Made by a program: the position numbers and the translations under genes | Assembly: GCA_035512695.1 (NCBI GenBank) | Contig: DATKDL010000146.1 | Span: forward strand, 10,807-74,806 | Length of the DNA: 64,000 bases | Source of the DNA: DATDOR01 sp035512695 | Lineage (GTDB): Bacteria > Chloroflexota > Anaerolineae > Anaerolineales > JABWBV01 | Direction of reading: 5' to 3' | Shown: one piece after another, positions 43,224 to 51,287 of the stretch | Layout of the letters: each line of letters begins with the position of its first letter | How positions within the stretch are numbered: the stretch's first letter is position 1 | The notes under the pieces: model-generated | Databases searched by the model: none | Seen by the model: only the letters and a program-made list of their open reading frames with translations | Told to the model about the DNA's origin: nothing

Positions 43224-43986
43224 CGAGTATCCCCTGAACCACCGGCAGCGCAGCCTGCGCCCACAGTGCGTACTGCGCGGCCGAAGGATGCAGCCCATCC
43301 CCGGCGATCAGAGTGGGGTCGTCATAGGCCAGTTCCGAGATCGGGAAGATATCGACGTATGCGACCCCGATCCGTTCCGACTCCTCGCGGTTTATGCGAT
43401 TGAATTCGGCGATCTCCTCGGTGATCACCGCGGGGGAGCGGGCATCGCGTTCGGCGAACGACGTCATGCCCCAATCCGGAATGCTCAAAACGATCACCCG
43501 TCCCGGATCCCCGCCGGCGAGGTCGATCGCCTGCTCGACCAGCGCCGCAAACTCTCCCCGGTAATCCTCCAGCGCATAACCGCGAAACTGGTTATTTGCC
43601 CCGATCAGCAGGCTGACAAGCTCGTATTCAGTATCGAAATCGGACGCAGCGATCGCTGCCGCCAGCTCCCCGGTCGTCCAGCCGGTCCGGGCGAGGATGT
43701 CCGGATCCTCCACCTTCACGCCGGCCTCCCGAAGCATTGCGGCCAGCTGTACGGGCCAGCGGCCGGCTTCGGGGACCGCTTCCCCGATGGTGAAGGAATC
43801 GCCCAGCGCAAGGTAACGGATCTCGGTCAACGAATCCTCCAGGGTCGGGACCGCCGTCGACAGGTTTTCCGCCTGTCCGGCTGGTCCGGTGTCGCGCGCG
43901 GAAACGCACGCGGTCGCCATAACCACGGTGATCGCGAGCGCACAACCGCCGCGACGAAATTTCGTAATATGCAATGTGAATGACAA
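43216..43986 (-). CDS. SGNH/GDSL-family hydrolase lipoprotein
   Basis: The 256-aa protein has a lipobox-like Cys (VMATAC, residue 27) and an SGNH hydrolase domain. Block I is ALGDSFTIGE, block III GANNQ, and block V DGLHPSA with Asp/His. It probably hydrolyses an ester on the outer side of the cell; the substrate is unknown. The start used is TTG 43986; an in-frame TTG at 43974 could also serve. A TATAAT box on the minus strand (43998-44003) precedes either start. The stop lies in the repeat at 43149-43223. Confidence 0.82.
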   Translation of the reverse strand: MSFTLHITKFRRGGCALAITVVMATACVSARDTGPAGQAENLSTAVPTLEDSLTEIRYLALGDSFTIGEAVPEAGRWPVQLAAMLREAGVKVEDPDILARTGWTTGELAAAIAASDFDTEYELVSLLIGANNQFRGYALEDYRGEFAALVEQAIDLAGGDPGRVIVLSIPDWGMTSFAERDARSPAVITEEIAEFNRINREESERIGVAYVDIFPISELAYDDPTLIAGDGLHPSAAQYALWAQAALPVVQGILGR

Positions 43987-44016
43987 GATCGGCTCGAATT
44001 ATACTCACCTCAAACG

Positions 44017-44025
44017 TGCTATAAT
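44017..44025 (+). promoter_or_regulatory. Extended -10 promoter (TGC TATAAT) of the SPFH operon
   Basis: TGCTATAAT precedes the ATG at 44059 by 33 bases, leaving a short leader with AAGGAGG at 44047-44053. No clear -35 box is visible. On the opposite strand TATAAT at 43998-44003 serves the GDSL gene, so this is a compact divergent promoter region. Confidence 0.55.
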
Positions 44026-44058
44026 CGGGCGAACAGGTCCACCCCCAAGGAGGAAGTT

Positions 44059-44586
44059 ATGAGCAATCTCGGCGATCAGATCCTGTCCAAGATAACGGAC
44101 AGCAAGGATTTGCTGACAAAAATCGGGAGCAAGATCCCCGGATTCAGCGGTTACATCGACCGGCAGGAACGCCGGAACTCTGACAAGCTGTTGCGCGATA
44201 CCATCTACGATCGCACGATGACCCAGCACAAGCGCGTCTCCGAACTTCAAACCGAGCTGATCAGCGAAGGCGCCATCGCCTGGCTGGACGACATGGAAAA
44301 AGCCTCCATCCGTTTGCAGACCTTCGCCGACCGGATCCGCACCGCGACGCGCGGGTATTCCAGCGTCTTCGAAGCGGTAAAGATCGATGAAGATGCCTTA
44401 AACAAGCTCCTGCAGTACGACAACGCACTGCTCGAGATGACGGAATCGGTCAGCACAGCGATCGATCATGTACATGCCTCCCTCGGGACCGACGGATTGA
44501 AAGCAGCGATCAGGAACCTGCAGACCGTTTCCCAGGATTGCATCGATGCGTACAACAAACGGGACGAAATCGTCCTGACAGAGTAA
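44059..44586 (+). CDS. Helical protein of unknown function upstream of the SPFH-HTH gene
   Basis: The 175-aa protein starts MSNLGDQILSKITDSKDLL after AAGGAGG and has no signal peptide or membrane helix. It is almost entirely charged helix, with heptad-like stretches around LQTELISEGAIAWLDDMEKA and VSTAIDHVHASLGTDGLK. I recognise no family. It is 16 bases upstream of the SPFH-domain gene with a shared promoter, so the two probably act together, for example as a partner of the SPFH assembly. Confidence 0.75.
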   Translation: MSNLGDQILSKITDSKDLLTKIGSKIPGFSGYIDRQERRNSDKLLRDTIYDRTMTQHKRVSELQTELISEGAIAWLDDMEKASIRLQTFADRIRTATRGYSSVFEAVKIDEDALNKLLQYDNALLEMTESVSTAIDHVHASLGTDGLKAAIRNLQTVSQDCIDAYNKRDEIVLTE

Positions 44587-44602
44587 GGGAAGGAGCGAGA
44601 AG

Positions 44603-45670
44603 ATGGCCCGAATTTTCGATATCGTCGAGTACCCGAATGAGATGCGCGATGAGATCGTGCATCGCTTCCCCGAGAGTGGTCCCGGAGATTTCCGAATCGG
44701 CTCCCAGGTGATCGTGCGCGAATCCCAGGCCGCCGTGTTTTTCCGTGACGGCCTTGCGCTGGACGTTTTCGGCCCCGGCCGGCACACGATCGCAACCGCC
44801 AATATCCCGCTGCTGATTGACAAGATCGGCGAGAAGCTCTTCAGCGACAAGACACCTTTCCCTGCCGAAGTCTATTTCGTTGCGATGCGGGAATTCCCCG
44901 ACCGGAAATGGGGCACGCCACAGCCGATCATCGTCCGCAATCCAGGGATGGGCCTCGGCGTTGCGCTCCTGCAAGGTTTCGGTACCTACAGTTTCCAGGT
45001 CACCGATCCGCAGCAGTTCGTCACGCAGGTGGTCGGGGCGCAGGGCGTCTACCGCACCAGCGACATCGAAAACCGCCTGAAGACGATCCTGCTCTCGAAA
45101 CTGCAGGACTTGCTTGGCGAGACCGCCGCCAGCAACAGCGTCGTCGAGCTGATCGGCCTGACCGAAGAGCTCGGCGCCGGCGTGCGGGCGAAATCCCAGG
45201 ACGATTTCCTGGCGGTCGGTCTGACCCTCAAAACCTTCTACATCGGCAATCTCAAGCCCTCCGACAAATCGGCCGAGGAATTGCGCGCGATGGGGATGCT
45301 CGATATGACAACCTATACTCAATTGCAAGCCGCCGACGCGCTGCGCGACGCGGCACAGAACGAAAGCGGCGGCGCCGGACTGACGGCAGGCATCGGCGCC
45401 GGTGTCGGGATCGGCAGTATCATGGGCCAGGCGCTCAGTGGGATGACCGGGGCGGGACAGACCGCTGCCGGGGGCGCCGCGGCCGGTGCTGCATCCGGTG
45501 GGGGCGGCGGCACGCCGGATGTGATGACCCCGGCCGAAGCCGCGGCCGTCCTGCGAGTATCCGAGGAGGACGTGATCGCCGCCATCGAAGCTGGCGACCT
45601 GCGGGCCCGTAAACTCGGGAATGCATACCGGATCAGCAAGACCGCACTGGACGAGTTCCTGGGCGGCTGA
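44603..45670 (+). CDS. SPFH (band 7) domain protein with C-terminal excisionase-type HTH
   Basis: The 355-aa protein has an N-terminal virion-core/YdjI-like SPFH domain (about 20-235), with ARIFDIVEYPNEMRDEIVHR, SQVIVRESQAAVFFRDG and VFGPGRHTIATANIP. A Gly/Ala-rich helical linker and then a helix-turn-helix (about 307-355) follow, with MTPAEAAAVLRVSEEDV and ARKLGNAYRISKTAL, the excisionase family signature. SPFH proteins form large membrane-associated rings, and a DNA-binding tail is unusual; related proteins usually end in a zinc ribbon. An intrinsic terminator follows. Confidence 0.88.
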   Translation: MARIFDIVEYPNEMRDEIVHRFPESGPGDFRIGSQVIVRESQAAVFFRDGLALDVFGPGRHTIATANIPLLIDKIGEKLFSDKTPFPAEVYFVAMREFPDRKWGTPQPIIVRNPGMGLGVALLQGFGTYSFQVTDPQQFVTQVVGAQGVYRTSDIENRLKTILLSKLQDLLGETAASNSVVELIGLTEELGAGVRAKSQDDFLAVGLTLKTFYIGNLKPSDKSAEELRAMGMLDMTTYTQLQAADALRDAAQNESGGAGLTAGIGAGVGIGSIMGQALSGMTGAGQTAAGGAAAGAASGGGGGTPDVMTPAEAAAVLRVSEEDVIAAIEAGDLRARKLGNAYRISKTALDEFLGG

Positions 45671-45691
45671 AATACCCCCCGATCGATAGAG

Positions 45692-45727
45692 AAAAAAGCC
45701 CCCGGCGAACCGCCGGGGGCTTTTTTT
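45692..45727. terminator. Intrinsic bidirectional terminator
   Basis: GCCCCCGGCG (45698-45707) pairs with CGCCGGGGGC (45711-45720) around AAC. Six A bases lie before it and seven T bases after it. It follows the SPFH gene on the plus strand and ends at the stop of the NERD-like gene on the minus strand, serving both. Confidence 0.92.
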
Positions 45728-46433
45728 ATTCCGAGATGCCAGCCTCCAGGATGCCGGTCAGCGCCGCGAGCTGCTCGGGAGACAGCTTCCCTCCGCGCTG
45801 CTTGGCCTGGTCGCGGACCGCGTGCTTCAGGACGCTGATCGGCACGGTCGGCACAGGCGCATCGTCTGCGGCGATCTCAGCGCGTGGGTTCGTGAACACG
45901 AGTACGGGATTTGGATCGGGGAACTCGAGCTCGGGAAGCTCCTTCTTGAGGAACTTTTTCAAGGTGTCGATCTCCGCCCCGATTTCCAGGTCCGGCCGGC
46001 CGATGCCCTCCTGGGCGAAGATCCGCAGGTAGGAGAGGAACACTCCGCCGCGCTGGCGCCAGCGCCTTTTTTCGTAGGTGATCCGGCCGCGCTGCGGCTT
46101 GGGGATCAGGATCCACATACCGGTCGGGCCTGCCAGGAAATGCGGCGTCGGCGCGATGTAATGATAGAGGGTGTGCTGCCTGTCGACGCCTTTCAGGGCA
46201 GCGTTCAGCGCCTGATCCGCCCTCGGTGACCGGGCATAGCGGTTGCCGAGAAAAATGCCGACCTGGGAAAGCGCAAATCCGAGCAGGAGCGCCGCCAGCG
46301 AAAGCGGGACCTGCTCAGGGCGGACGAAGCTGATCACGAGCCCCGCAACCAGCAGGAGCAGGCCTGCCAGACTGGTGATCTGTCCCGCCCGTGCGTATTT
46401 CCGAATGTGCGTTTCGTTGGTTACGATCCGCAT
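45726..46433 (-). CDS. Membrane protein with NERD-like region
   Basis: The 235-aa protein starts MRIVTNETHIRKYARAG; the longer open frame upstream is fabF sequence in another phase. Two membrane helices lie at about 17-60. A cytoplasmic region with LKGVDRQHTLYHYIAP, FLAGPTGMWILIPKPQ and a basic RRWRQR stretch recalls nuclease-related NERD domains. The catalytic residues are not evident to me. Function is unknown. The ATG is overlapped by the end of fabF. Confidence 0.65.
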   Translation of the reverse strand: MRIVTNETHIRKYARAGQITSLAGLLLLVAGLVISFVRPEQVPLSLAALLLGFALSQVGIFLGNRYARSPRADQALNAALKGVDRQHTLYHYIAPTPHFLAGPTGMWILIPKPQRGRITYEKRRWRQRGGVFLSYLRIFAQEGIGRPDLEIGAEIDTLKKFLKKELPELEFPDPNPVLVFTNPRAEIAADDAPVPTVPISVLKHAVRDQAKQRGGKLSPEQLAALTGILEAGISE

Positions 46434-46434
46434 G

Positions 46435-47697
46435 TCACATCTCCCCGCGCAGATATTCTCCGACCACCAGGCACGCGTTCTGCCCGCCGAGCCCGAAGGA
46501 GTTGGAAAGAAAATTGCGCACCCTGTGCGCCCGAGCCGTATTGGGAACATAGTCCAGGTCGCATTCCGGGTCCGGGGTCTCGTAGTTGATCGTCGGGGGC
46601 AGACACCGGTGCCTGATTGCCAGGATTCCGGCGATCGCCTCGAGGGCGCCGGCGGCACCGAGCGGGTGGCCGATCATCGACTTGGTGGAGCTCACCGGGA
46701 TCGTATAGGCCAGTTCGCCGAATATGGCCTTGATCGCCCGGGTCTCGGTTGGATCGTTCACCGGGGTGGATGAGCCGTGGGCATTGATGTAATCGACCTC
46801 GTCCAGACCGACATTGGAGACCTGCAGCGCCCAGCGCATCGCCCGGATGGCCCCGGCGGCATCCGGGTCCAGGGCGGCGAAATGAAACCCATCGGCCGAG
46901 GATGCGTATCCCTTCACCTCGGCGTAGATCTCGGCGCCGCGGGCCAGGGCGTGATCTTCGCTCTCGAGCACGACCGCGCCGGCGCCCTCAGACAGGATGA
47001 AGCCCTCCCGGTTTGCATCGAAGGGCCGGGAAGCTTTCTCCGGACAATCGTTGAACGAAGTCGGCAGCGCCCGCATCTGCGAGAAGCCGGCCAGGGCGAA
47101 ATCCCGGATGGCGGCTTCCGTCCCTCCAGCGATGATGACGTCTGCCAGGCCGCGCTCGATCTGGATCGCCGCCTCCCCAATGGTCTGGGTGCTCGTCGCG
47201 CAGGCGGTCGAGATCGTCGAGGTCACACCCAGGCACTGAAACTCGCGGGCGATCACAAAAGAGGGCGCGTTCGGCAGCGAAGTCGCCGCCGAGAACGGGT
47301 CGACCCGGTTGAAGCCGCGCGTTTTCATCACTTCGATCTCATCGACGATGCGTTCGATCCCGCCGATCGCGGTCCCGAAGACGACCCCCGCCCGCTCCGG
47401 GTCCGGCATGGTCCCCGGCAGCCCAGCGTCGCCGACCGCTTCCTGTGCCGCTGCCAGGGCCAGCAGGGATGACCGGGCCAGCCGGCGTGCTTCTTTGTGG
47501 GCGATGTAGTCCTCCGGGTTGAAATCGAGGACCTCACCGGCGATCCTGCAGGGGTAATCGTATTTGTCCAGGTCGACCTGGGTGATCCGCCGGATCCCGG
47601 AACGGCCGGCCGTGAGACCGGCCCAGTATTCGGCCACGGATTTTCCGAGCGGTGTGACCGCGCCCAGACCGGTGATGACAGCTTTTGTTTTCGACAT
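46435..47697 (-). CDS. fabF: 3-oxoacyl-ACP synthase II
   Basis: The 420-aa KAS II elongates fatty acids with malonyl-ACP. The active-site Cys is in STACATSTQT, and the two His lie in NAHGSSTPVND and KSMIGHPLGAAGA, giving the Cys-His-His triad. The N-terminal VITGLGAVTPLG is typical. It lies ten bases downstream of plsX, which begins the same transcript. The other fab genes found here (fabD, fabG) are 13 kb away, and no acyl carrier protein gene is in the window. Confidence 0.94.
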   Translation of the reverse strand: MSKTKAVITGLGAVTPLGKSVAEYWAGLTAGRSGIRRITQVDLDKYDYPCRIAGEVLDFNPEDYIAHKEARRLARSSLLALAAAQEAVGDAGLPGTMPDPERAGVVFGTAIGGIERIVDEIEVMKTRGFNRVDPFSAATSLPNAPSFVIAREFQCLGVTSTISTACATSTQTIGEAAIQIERGLADVIIAGGTEAAIRDFALAGFSQMRALPTSFNDCPEKASRPFDANREGFILSEGAGAVVLESEDHALARGAEIYAEVKGYASSADGFHFAALDPDAAGAIRAMRWALQVSNVGLDEVDYINAHGSSTPVNDPTETRAIKAIFGELAYTIPVSSTKSMIGHPLGAAGALEAIAGILAIRHRCLPPTINYETPDPECDLDYVPNTARAHRVRNFLSNSFGLGGQNACLVVGEYLRGEM

Positions 47698-47707
47698 TGA
47701 AATCCGG

Positions 47708-48700
47708 TTATCCGAGTCCTTTTTCGATTTCTTCCTTCAAAGAGCGGAGCAACCCGACACGAACCGACTGCTCCGCCAGCCGCAGGGCGCTGACGATGGC
47801 TCTCGCCTCCGACCGCCCATGTCCGACGAATACCAGGCCGTCGATCCCGAGCAGCGGGACCGCCCCGACTTCGGCCGGGTCGAGCATCCGGCGGACCTCC
47901 CCGAAGGCCGGCCGCACCAGGAGCCCGCCGATCTTTGTCCGGGTCGATTTCATCATGCTCTCCCGAATATTTTCGACCAGCAATTTGGCAACTGCCTCGA
48001 CGCTTTTGAGGAGGACGTTACCGGTAAAACCATCCATCACGACGACATCGGCCTCTCCGGCGAACAGCTCCTTCCCTTCCACGTTTCCGATGAAGTTCAG
48101 GCCGCTCCTTTCGAGCAGCGGGTAAGCTTCCTTGACCAGGGTATTGCCCTTGCCGGCCTCCTCTCCATTCGAAAGTAATCCCACCCGGGGCCGGTCGATG
48201 CCCAGGACCGAGTTTGCGTAGACCGATCCCATCCGGCCGAACTGCTCCAGGAATTCGGGCTTGCACTCGGCGTTGGCTCCGATGTCCAGCACCACGCAGC
48301 GGCCGGTTTTGACCGGGAAAAGGGCCGTCAGGGCCGGCCTTTTGACCCCGCGGATCCGTCCCAACTTGAACAGGGCATTCGCCATCGCTCCGCCGGTGTT
48401 GCCCATTGTGACGAAAGCGCCGGCCTCGCCGGATTTTACCATTTCAAGACCGACCGCCATGGATGTCCTGCCGCGACGTAGATCGTCGCTGGAGATGTGA
48501 TCCGTCATCGTGAACACATCCGGGGCGTGGGCGATCCGGACGGTCCCGGCGCCGGCTGCTTCCAGCCGCGGACCGAGAACATCCTCCGGACCCGCGAGGA
48601 TCAATTCACAATCGAGGGTGCGAGCCGCCAGGGCCACCGCCTCGATCTCAGGATCGGGGTGGCGGTCGCTGCCCATGGCGTCGAGTACGATTCGATTCAA
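47708..48700 (-). CDS. plsX: Phosphate acyltransferase
   Basis: The 330-aa PlsX makes acyl-phosphate from acyl-ACP for the PlsY step of phospholipid synthesis. Markers are VLDAMGSDRHPDPE near the N-terminus, DLRRGRTSMAVGLEMVKSGE, GNTGGAMANAL and VVMDGFTGNVLLK. The start is TTG 48700, as GGAGG is close upstream; no ATG is available before the conserved DAMG motif. It has a 31-bp hairpin immediately upstream, in the region divergent from tRNA-Leu. Confidence 0.94.
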   Translation of the reverse strand: MNRIVLDAMGSDRHPDPEIEAVALAARTLDCELILAGPEDVLGPRLEAAGAGTVRIAHAPDVFTMTDHISSDDLRRGRTSMAVGLEMVKSGEAGAFVTMGNTGGAMANALFKLGRIRGVKRPALTALFPVKTGRCVVLDIGANAECKPEFLEQFGRMGSVYANSVLGIDRPRVGLLSNGEEAGKGNTLVKEAYPLLERSGLNFIGNVEGKELFAGEADVVVMDGFTGNVLLKSVEAVAKLLVENIRESMMKSTRTKIGGLLVRPAFGEVRRMLDPAEVGAVPLLGIDGLVFVGHGRSEARAIVSALRLAEQSVRVGLLRSLKEEIEKGLG

Positions 48701-48719
48701 TCAACCTCCGTTGTTGTCA

Positions 48720-48786
48720 GGAAAAATTGGAAATCGAGCGCCCTGCCCGGCTCCACCGGGCAGGGCGCTCGATTTCCAATTTTTCC
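48720..48786. repeat. Long perfect hairpin in a divergent intergenic region, 31-bp stem
   Basis: Arms 48720-48750 and 48756-48786 pair perfectly around CTCCA. Unlike the others it lies between the plsX start and the tRNA-Leu promoter on opposite strands, so it cannot end an obvious gene. It may lie in the plsX leader or separate the promoters. Confidence 0.75.
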
Positions 48787-48826
48787 AACTCACGACCTTT
48801 CAGTTCTCCCAGTCCGCTGTCCCATG

Positions 48827-48854
48827 TTGACAACAGCCTTACCAAGATTATAAT
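48827..48854 (+). promoter_or_regulatory. Consensus sigma-70-type promoter of tRNA-Leu
   Basis: TTGACA (48827-48832) and TATAAT (48849-48854) are both perfect, with a 16-base spacer. Transcription should start about six bases before the mature tRNA 5' end at 48866. It is the best promoter match in the window besides the rpmF one. Confidence 0.92.
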
Positions 48855-48865
48855 ACGCATCCCCT

Positions 48866-48951
48866 GCGCTTGTGCTGGAACTGGCAGACAGGCATGGTTG
48901 AGGGCCATGTGCCCCTAGGGCGTGTGGGTTCGATTCCCACCAAGCGCACCA
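48866..48951 (+). tRNA. tRNA-Leu (anticodon GAG)
   Basis: The acceptor stem GCGCTTG pairs with CAAGCGC, then A and an encoded CCA (48949-48951). The anticodon arm CATGG-TTGAGGG-CCATG gives GAG, which reads CUC/CUU leucine codons. A long variable arm (GCCCC/GGGC type) and the D-arm GGAACTGGCAGACAGG confirm the class II leucine layout. The T-arm GTGGGTTCGATTCCCAC is intact. It is alone, flanked by its own promoter and terminator. Confidence 0.95.
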
Positions 48952-48961
48952 GGTGAAATGA

Positions 48962-49012
48962 AAAAAAGAGAGTGGGTGTGCGGTCCAGGCCCGCACACCC
49001 ACTCTCTTTTTT
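48962..49012. terminator. Strong intrinsic terminator of tRNA-Leu
   Basis: Arms 48962-48983 and 48991-49012 pair over 22 bp with a seven-base loop. The stem begins AAAAAAGAG and ends CTCTTTTTT, so the right arm supplies the U-run. It follows the CCA of tRNA-Leu by ten bases. Confidence 0.92.
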
Positions 49013-49033
49013 CCTCGCTCCCGGCTTAAGCGT

Positions 49034-49039
49034 TACAAT
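49034..49039 (+). promoter_or_regulatory. TACAAT box seven bases before the SCP2-like gene
   Basis: TACAAT precedes ATG 49047 by seven bases, with no AGGAG between. This is the same arrangement as at several other genes here and suggests a leaderless message for the SCP2-AOR-Nnr operon. Confidence 0.4.
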
Positions 49040-49046
49040 AAACGAG

Positions 49047-49451
49047 ATGACGTCGATATTCCCCTCCCCAGAATGGCTCAACGACCTGCACAACAATCTC
49101 AATTCGGACTCCAAATATGGGGAGGTGGCGCGTAAATGGGAGGGAGATATCAGCCTGATCATCGAAAGCGATGTGCGCTTTCGGGACACGGTGATCCTGT
49201 ATCTGGACCTCTGGCACGGCCGTTCGCGGGCCGTCGAGTACGTCGTCCACCCGGACCAAAAACCGGCCGCGTTTGTGATCTCTGCCCCGTTCTCGAATTG
49301 GCTCCGAATCCTACAGGGCGACCTCAACCCGGTCCAGGCCATGGCGACGATGAAGCTTAAGGTGCGCGGGAACATGGCTTACATCATGCGGAACGTCCCG
49401 ACGGTCCTCGACTTCACCCGGGTCGCCCAGGAAACCCCTCACCACCTCTGA
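49047..49451 (+). CDS. SCP2-type sterol/lipid-binding domain protein
   Basis: The 134-aa protein starts MTSIFPSPEWLNDLHNNLN; a longer frame lies inside the tRNA terminator. It has the strand-rich ISLIIESDVRFRDTVILYLD and the C-terminal AMATMKLKVRGNMAYIMRN helix of SCP2 (sterol carrier) folds, without other domains. SCP2 proteins bind hydrophobic ligands such as acyl-CoA. It lies directly before the AOR gene (stop and start are adjacent at 49451/49452), suggesting a shared task. Confidence 0.82.
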   Translation: MTSIFPSPEWLNDLHNNLNSDSKYGEVARKWEGDISLIIESDVRFRDTVILYLDLWHGRSRAVEYVVHPDQKPAAFVISAPFSNWLRILQGDLNPVQAMATMKLKVRGNMAYIMRNVPTVLDFTRVAQETPHHL

Positions 49452-51272
49452 ATGCTTCAGCCGATCCTGAAGGTCGACCTGACGACCCGTACGATCCGTG
49501 AAGGACCGGTTCCGCGGGATTGGGTGCGAGACTATTTCGGCGCCGCCTCGCTGGCCGCCCGGATGCTCTACGAGCACCTTACCCTCGATCTCGATCCCCT
49601 TTCTCCCGAAGCCCCGCTGCTCTTCCTGAATGGCCCACTGACCGGGACCGCCGGTCCGGCCGTCGGGCGTTTTGTGATCTGCGCCAAATCACCTGCGACC
49701 GGACTGTGGGGCGAGGCAAATATCGGCGGGTTCTGGGGCCCCGAGCTCCGCCGGGCCGGGTTTGACGGGCTTTGGATCACCGGTGCGGCCGAGGCGCCGG
49801 TCTACCTTTGGATCCGGGATGGGCGTGCCGGGCTTCACCCGGCAGACCACCTCTGGGGCGCGACCACGTACGGGGCACAATCGGTGATCCAGCAAGAACT
49901 TGGCGAAACCGGGACTCGGGTCGCATCGATCGGTCCGGCCGGTGAGAACCGGGTCCCATTTGCCCTGATCCTCTGCGACCACGGCCGGGTAGCCGGACGG
50001 ACCGGGATGGGGGCGGTGATGGGGTCGAAAAACCTCAAAGCCGTCGCCGTGAAAGGCTCCGGGGAGGTCCCGCTGGTCGATTGGGCAGCGTATAAGCCGG
50101 CCCGGTCCGCCGCCAACCGGGCGCTTCGCGATCACAACCAATCGGTCGTACTCAGAGACCTCGGGACGGCCAGCGGCGCCGAGTATTTCGATTACCTGGG
50201 CGAACTGCCCAAGAAATACTTTCAAAGCGGGGTGATGGGGCCGGGCTACCACGCCTCCGGCTGCACCGTTTCGGAGACGATCCTGGTCGGTGTCAGCGCC
50301 TGCCATGGCTGTGTCATCGCCTGCGGTCGCGTCGTCGACCTCGGCGACGGCCGCGGCCGCCGCAAGGGCGCCGAATACGAGACGATGGCCGGGTTCGGTC
50401 CGAACCTGATGATCGAAGATATCGCCGCAGTTACCCGGCTCGGGGAGCGCTGCGATGAATTGGGTTTGGACTCGATTTCGGCGAGCAACGTGATCGGCCT
50501 GGCGTTCAAATTCTACGAAGAGGGGCGCATCACCCCGGCCGACACCGGGGGGCTCCCACTCAAATGGGGAGATCCCGAGGCGGCGGCGGCCTGCGTTGAG
50601 GCCGCGGCAGTCCGAAAGGGTTTTGGCCGGTTCCTGGCGCTCGGCGCTCGCGGGTTCGGCAGGTATTTTGGCGCCGAGGAGGCTGCCGTCCAGGTCAACG
50701 GCTTGGAAGCTGCCTACCACGACCCGCGCGGCGCATCCGGGATGGCGCTCAGCTATGCCACCTCGCCGCGCGGCGCCTGCCACAACCAGTCGGATTTCTT
50801 TTTCGTCGATGTCCTCGGCCAGACGGTCGATGGGCTGGGACTGACCTTTCACTCCCGCCACGCCGGCGCCGAGAAGGCGCGCGACGTCGCCATTCATCAG
50901 AACTGGCGATCGGTGAACAACGCGCTGGTGCTGTGCATCCTCGCCGAAGTCCCGCCGGACAGTATCCTCCGGCTTCTCAACGCCGCATTGGGGATCGATG
51001 AGACCCTTCCAGGCCTGCTTCTGGCCGGGGAGCGCGCCTGGAACATCAAGCGCGTCATCAACCATCGCCTCGGTCTGACTGGGATGAACGACCGCCTGCC
51101 CCAAGCTTTCCTCGAACCCATGCCGGACGGGGGATCGGCCGGTTTCACCCCGGACTTCACGGGCATGCTCAGCGCATATTACCAGGCCCGCGGCTGGGAC
51201 CCCACCAACGGTCGCCCTGCCCCGGAAAAGCTCGCTTCACTGGGTCTGGAATGGGCCCTCCCCGATCCGTGA
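49452..51272 (+). CDS. Aldehyde:ferredoxin oxidoreductase family tungsten/molybdopterin enzyme
   Basis: The 606-aa enzyme has the AOR N-terminus LKVDLTTRTIREGPVP, phosphate-binding loops and GRTGMGAVMGSKNLKAV. The [4Fe-4S] ligands are C-H-G-C-V-I-A-C (CxxCxxxC) and SPRGAC. The pterin-binding motif DELGLD is also visible. AORs oxidise aldehydes with ferredoxin in anaerobes. The exact substrate is unknown. It begins at 49452, the base after the SCP2 stop, and the Nnr protein follows after 15 bases. Confidence 0.93.
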   Translation: MLQPILKVDLTTRTIREGPVPRDWVRDYFGAASLAARMLYEHLTLDLDPLSPEAPLLFLNGPLTGTAGPAVGRFVICAKSPATGLWGEANIGGFWGPELRRAGFDGLWITGAAEAPVYLWIRDGRAGLHPADHLWGATTYGAQSVIQQELGETGTRVASIGPAGENRVPFALILCDHGRVAGRTGMGAVMGSKNLKAVAVKGSGEVPLVDWAAYKPARSAANRALRDHNQSVVLRDLGTASGAEYFDYLGELPKKYFQSGVMGPGYHASGCTVSETILVGVSACHGCVIACGRVVDLGDGRGRRKGAEYETMAGFGPNLMIEDIAAVTRLGERCDELGLDSISASNVIGLAFKFYEEGRITPADTGGLPLKWGDPEAAAACVEAAAVRKGFGRFLALGARGFGRYFGAEEAAVQVNGLEAAYHDPRGASGMALSYATSPRGACHNQSDFFFVDVLGQTVDGLGLTFHSRHAGAEKARDVAIHQNWRSVNNALVLCILAEVPPDSILRLLNAALGIDETLPGLLLAGERAWNIKRVINHRLGLTGMNDRLPQAFLEPMPDGGSAGFTPDFTGMLSAYYQARGWDPTNGRPAPEKLASLGLEWALPDP

Positions 51273-51287
51273 TCTCGAAGGCAGCCA

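Noticed and set aside
48720..48786. Small RNA gene
   Set aside because: No promoter or U-run is visible for either strand, so only a hairpin is reported.
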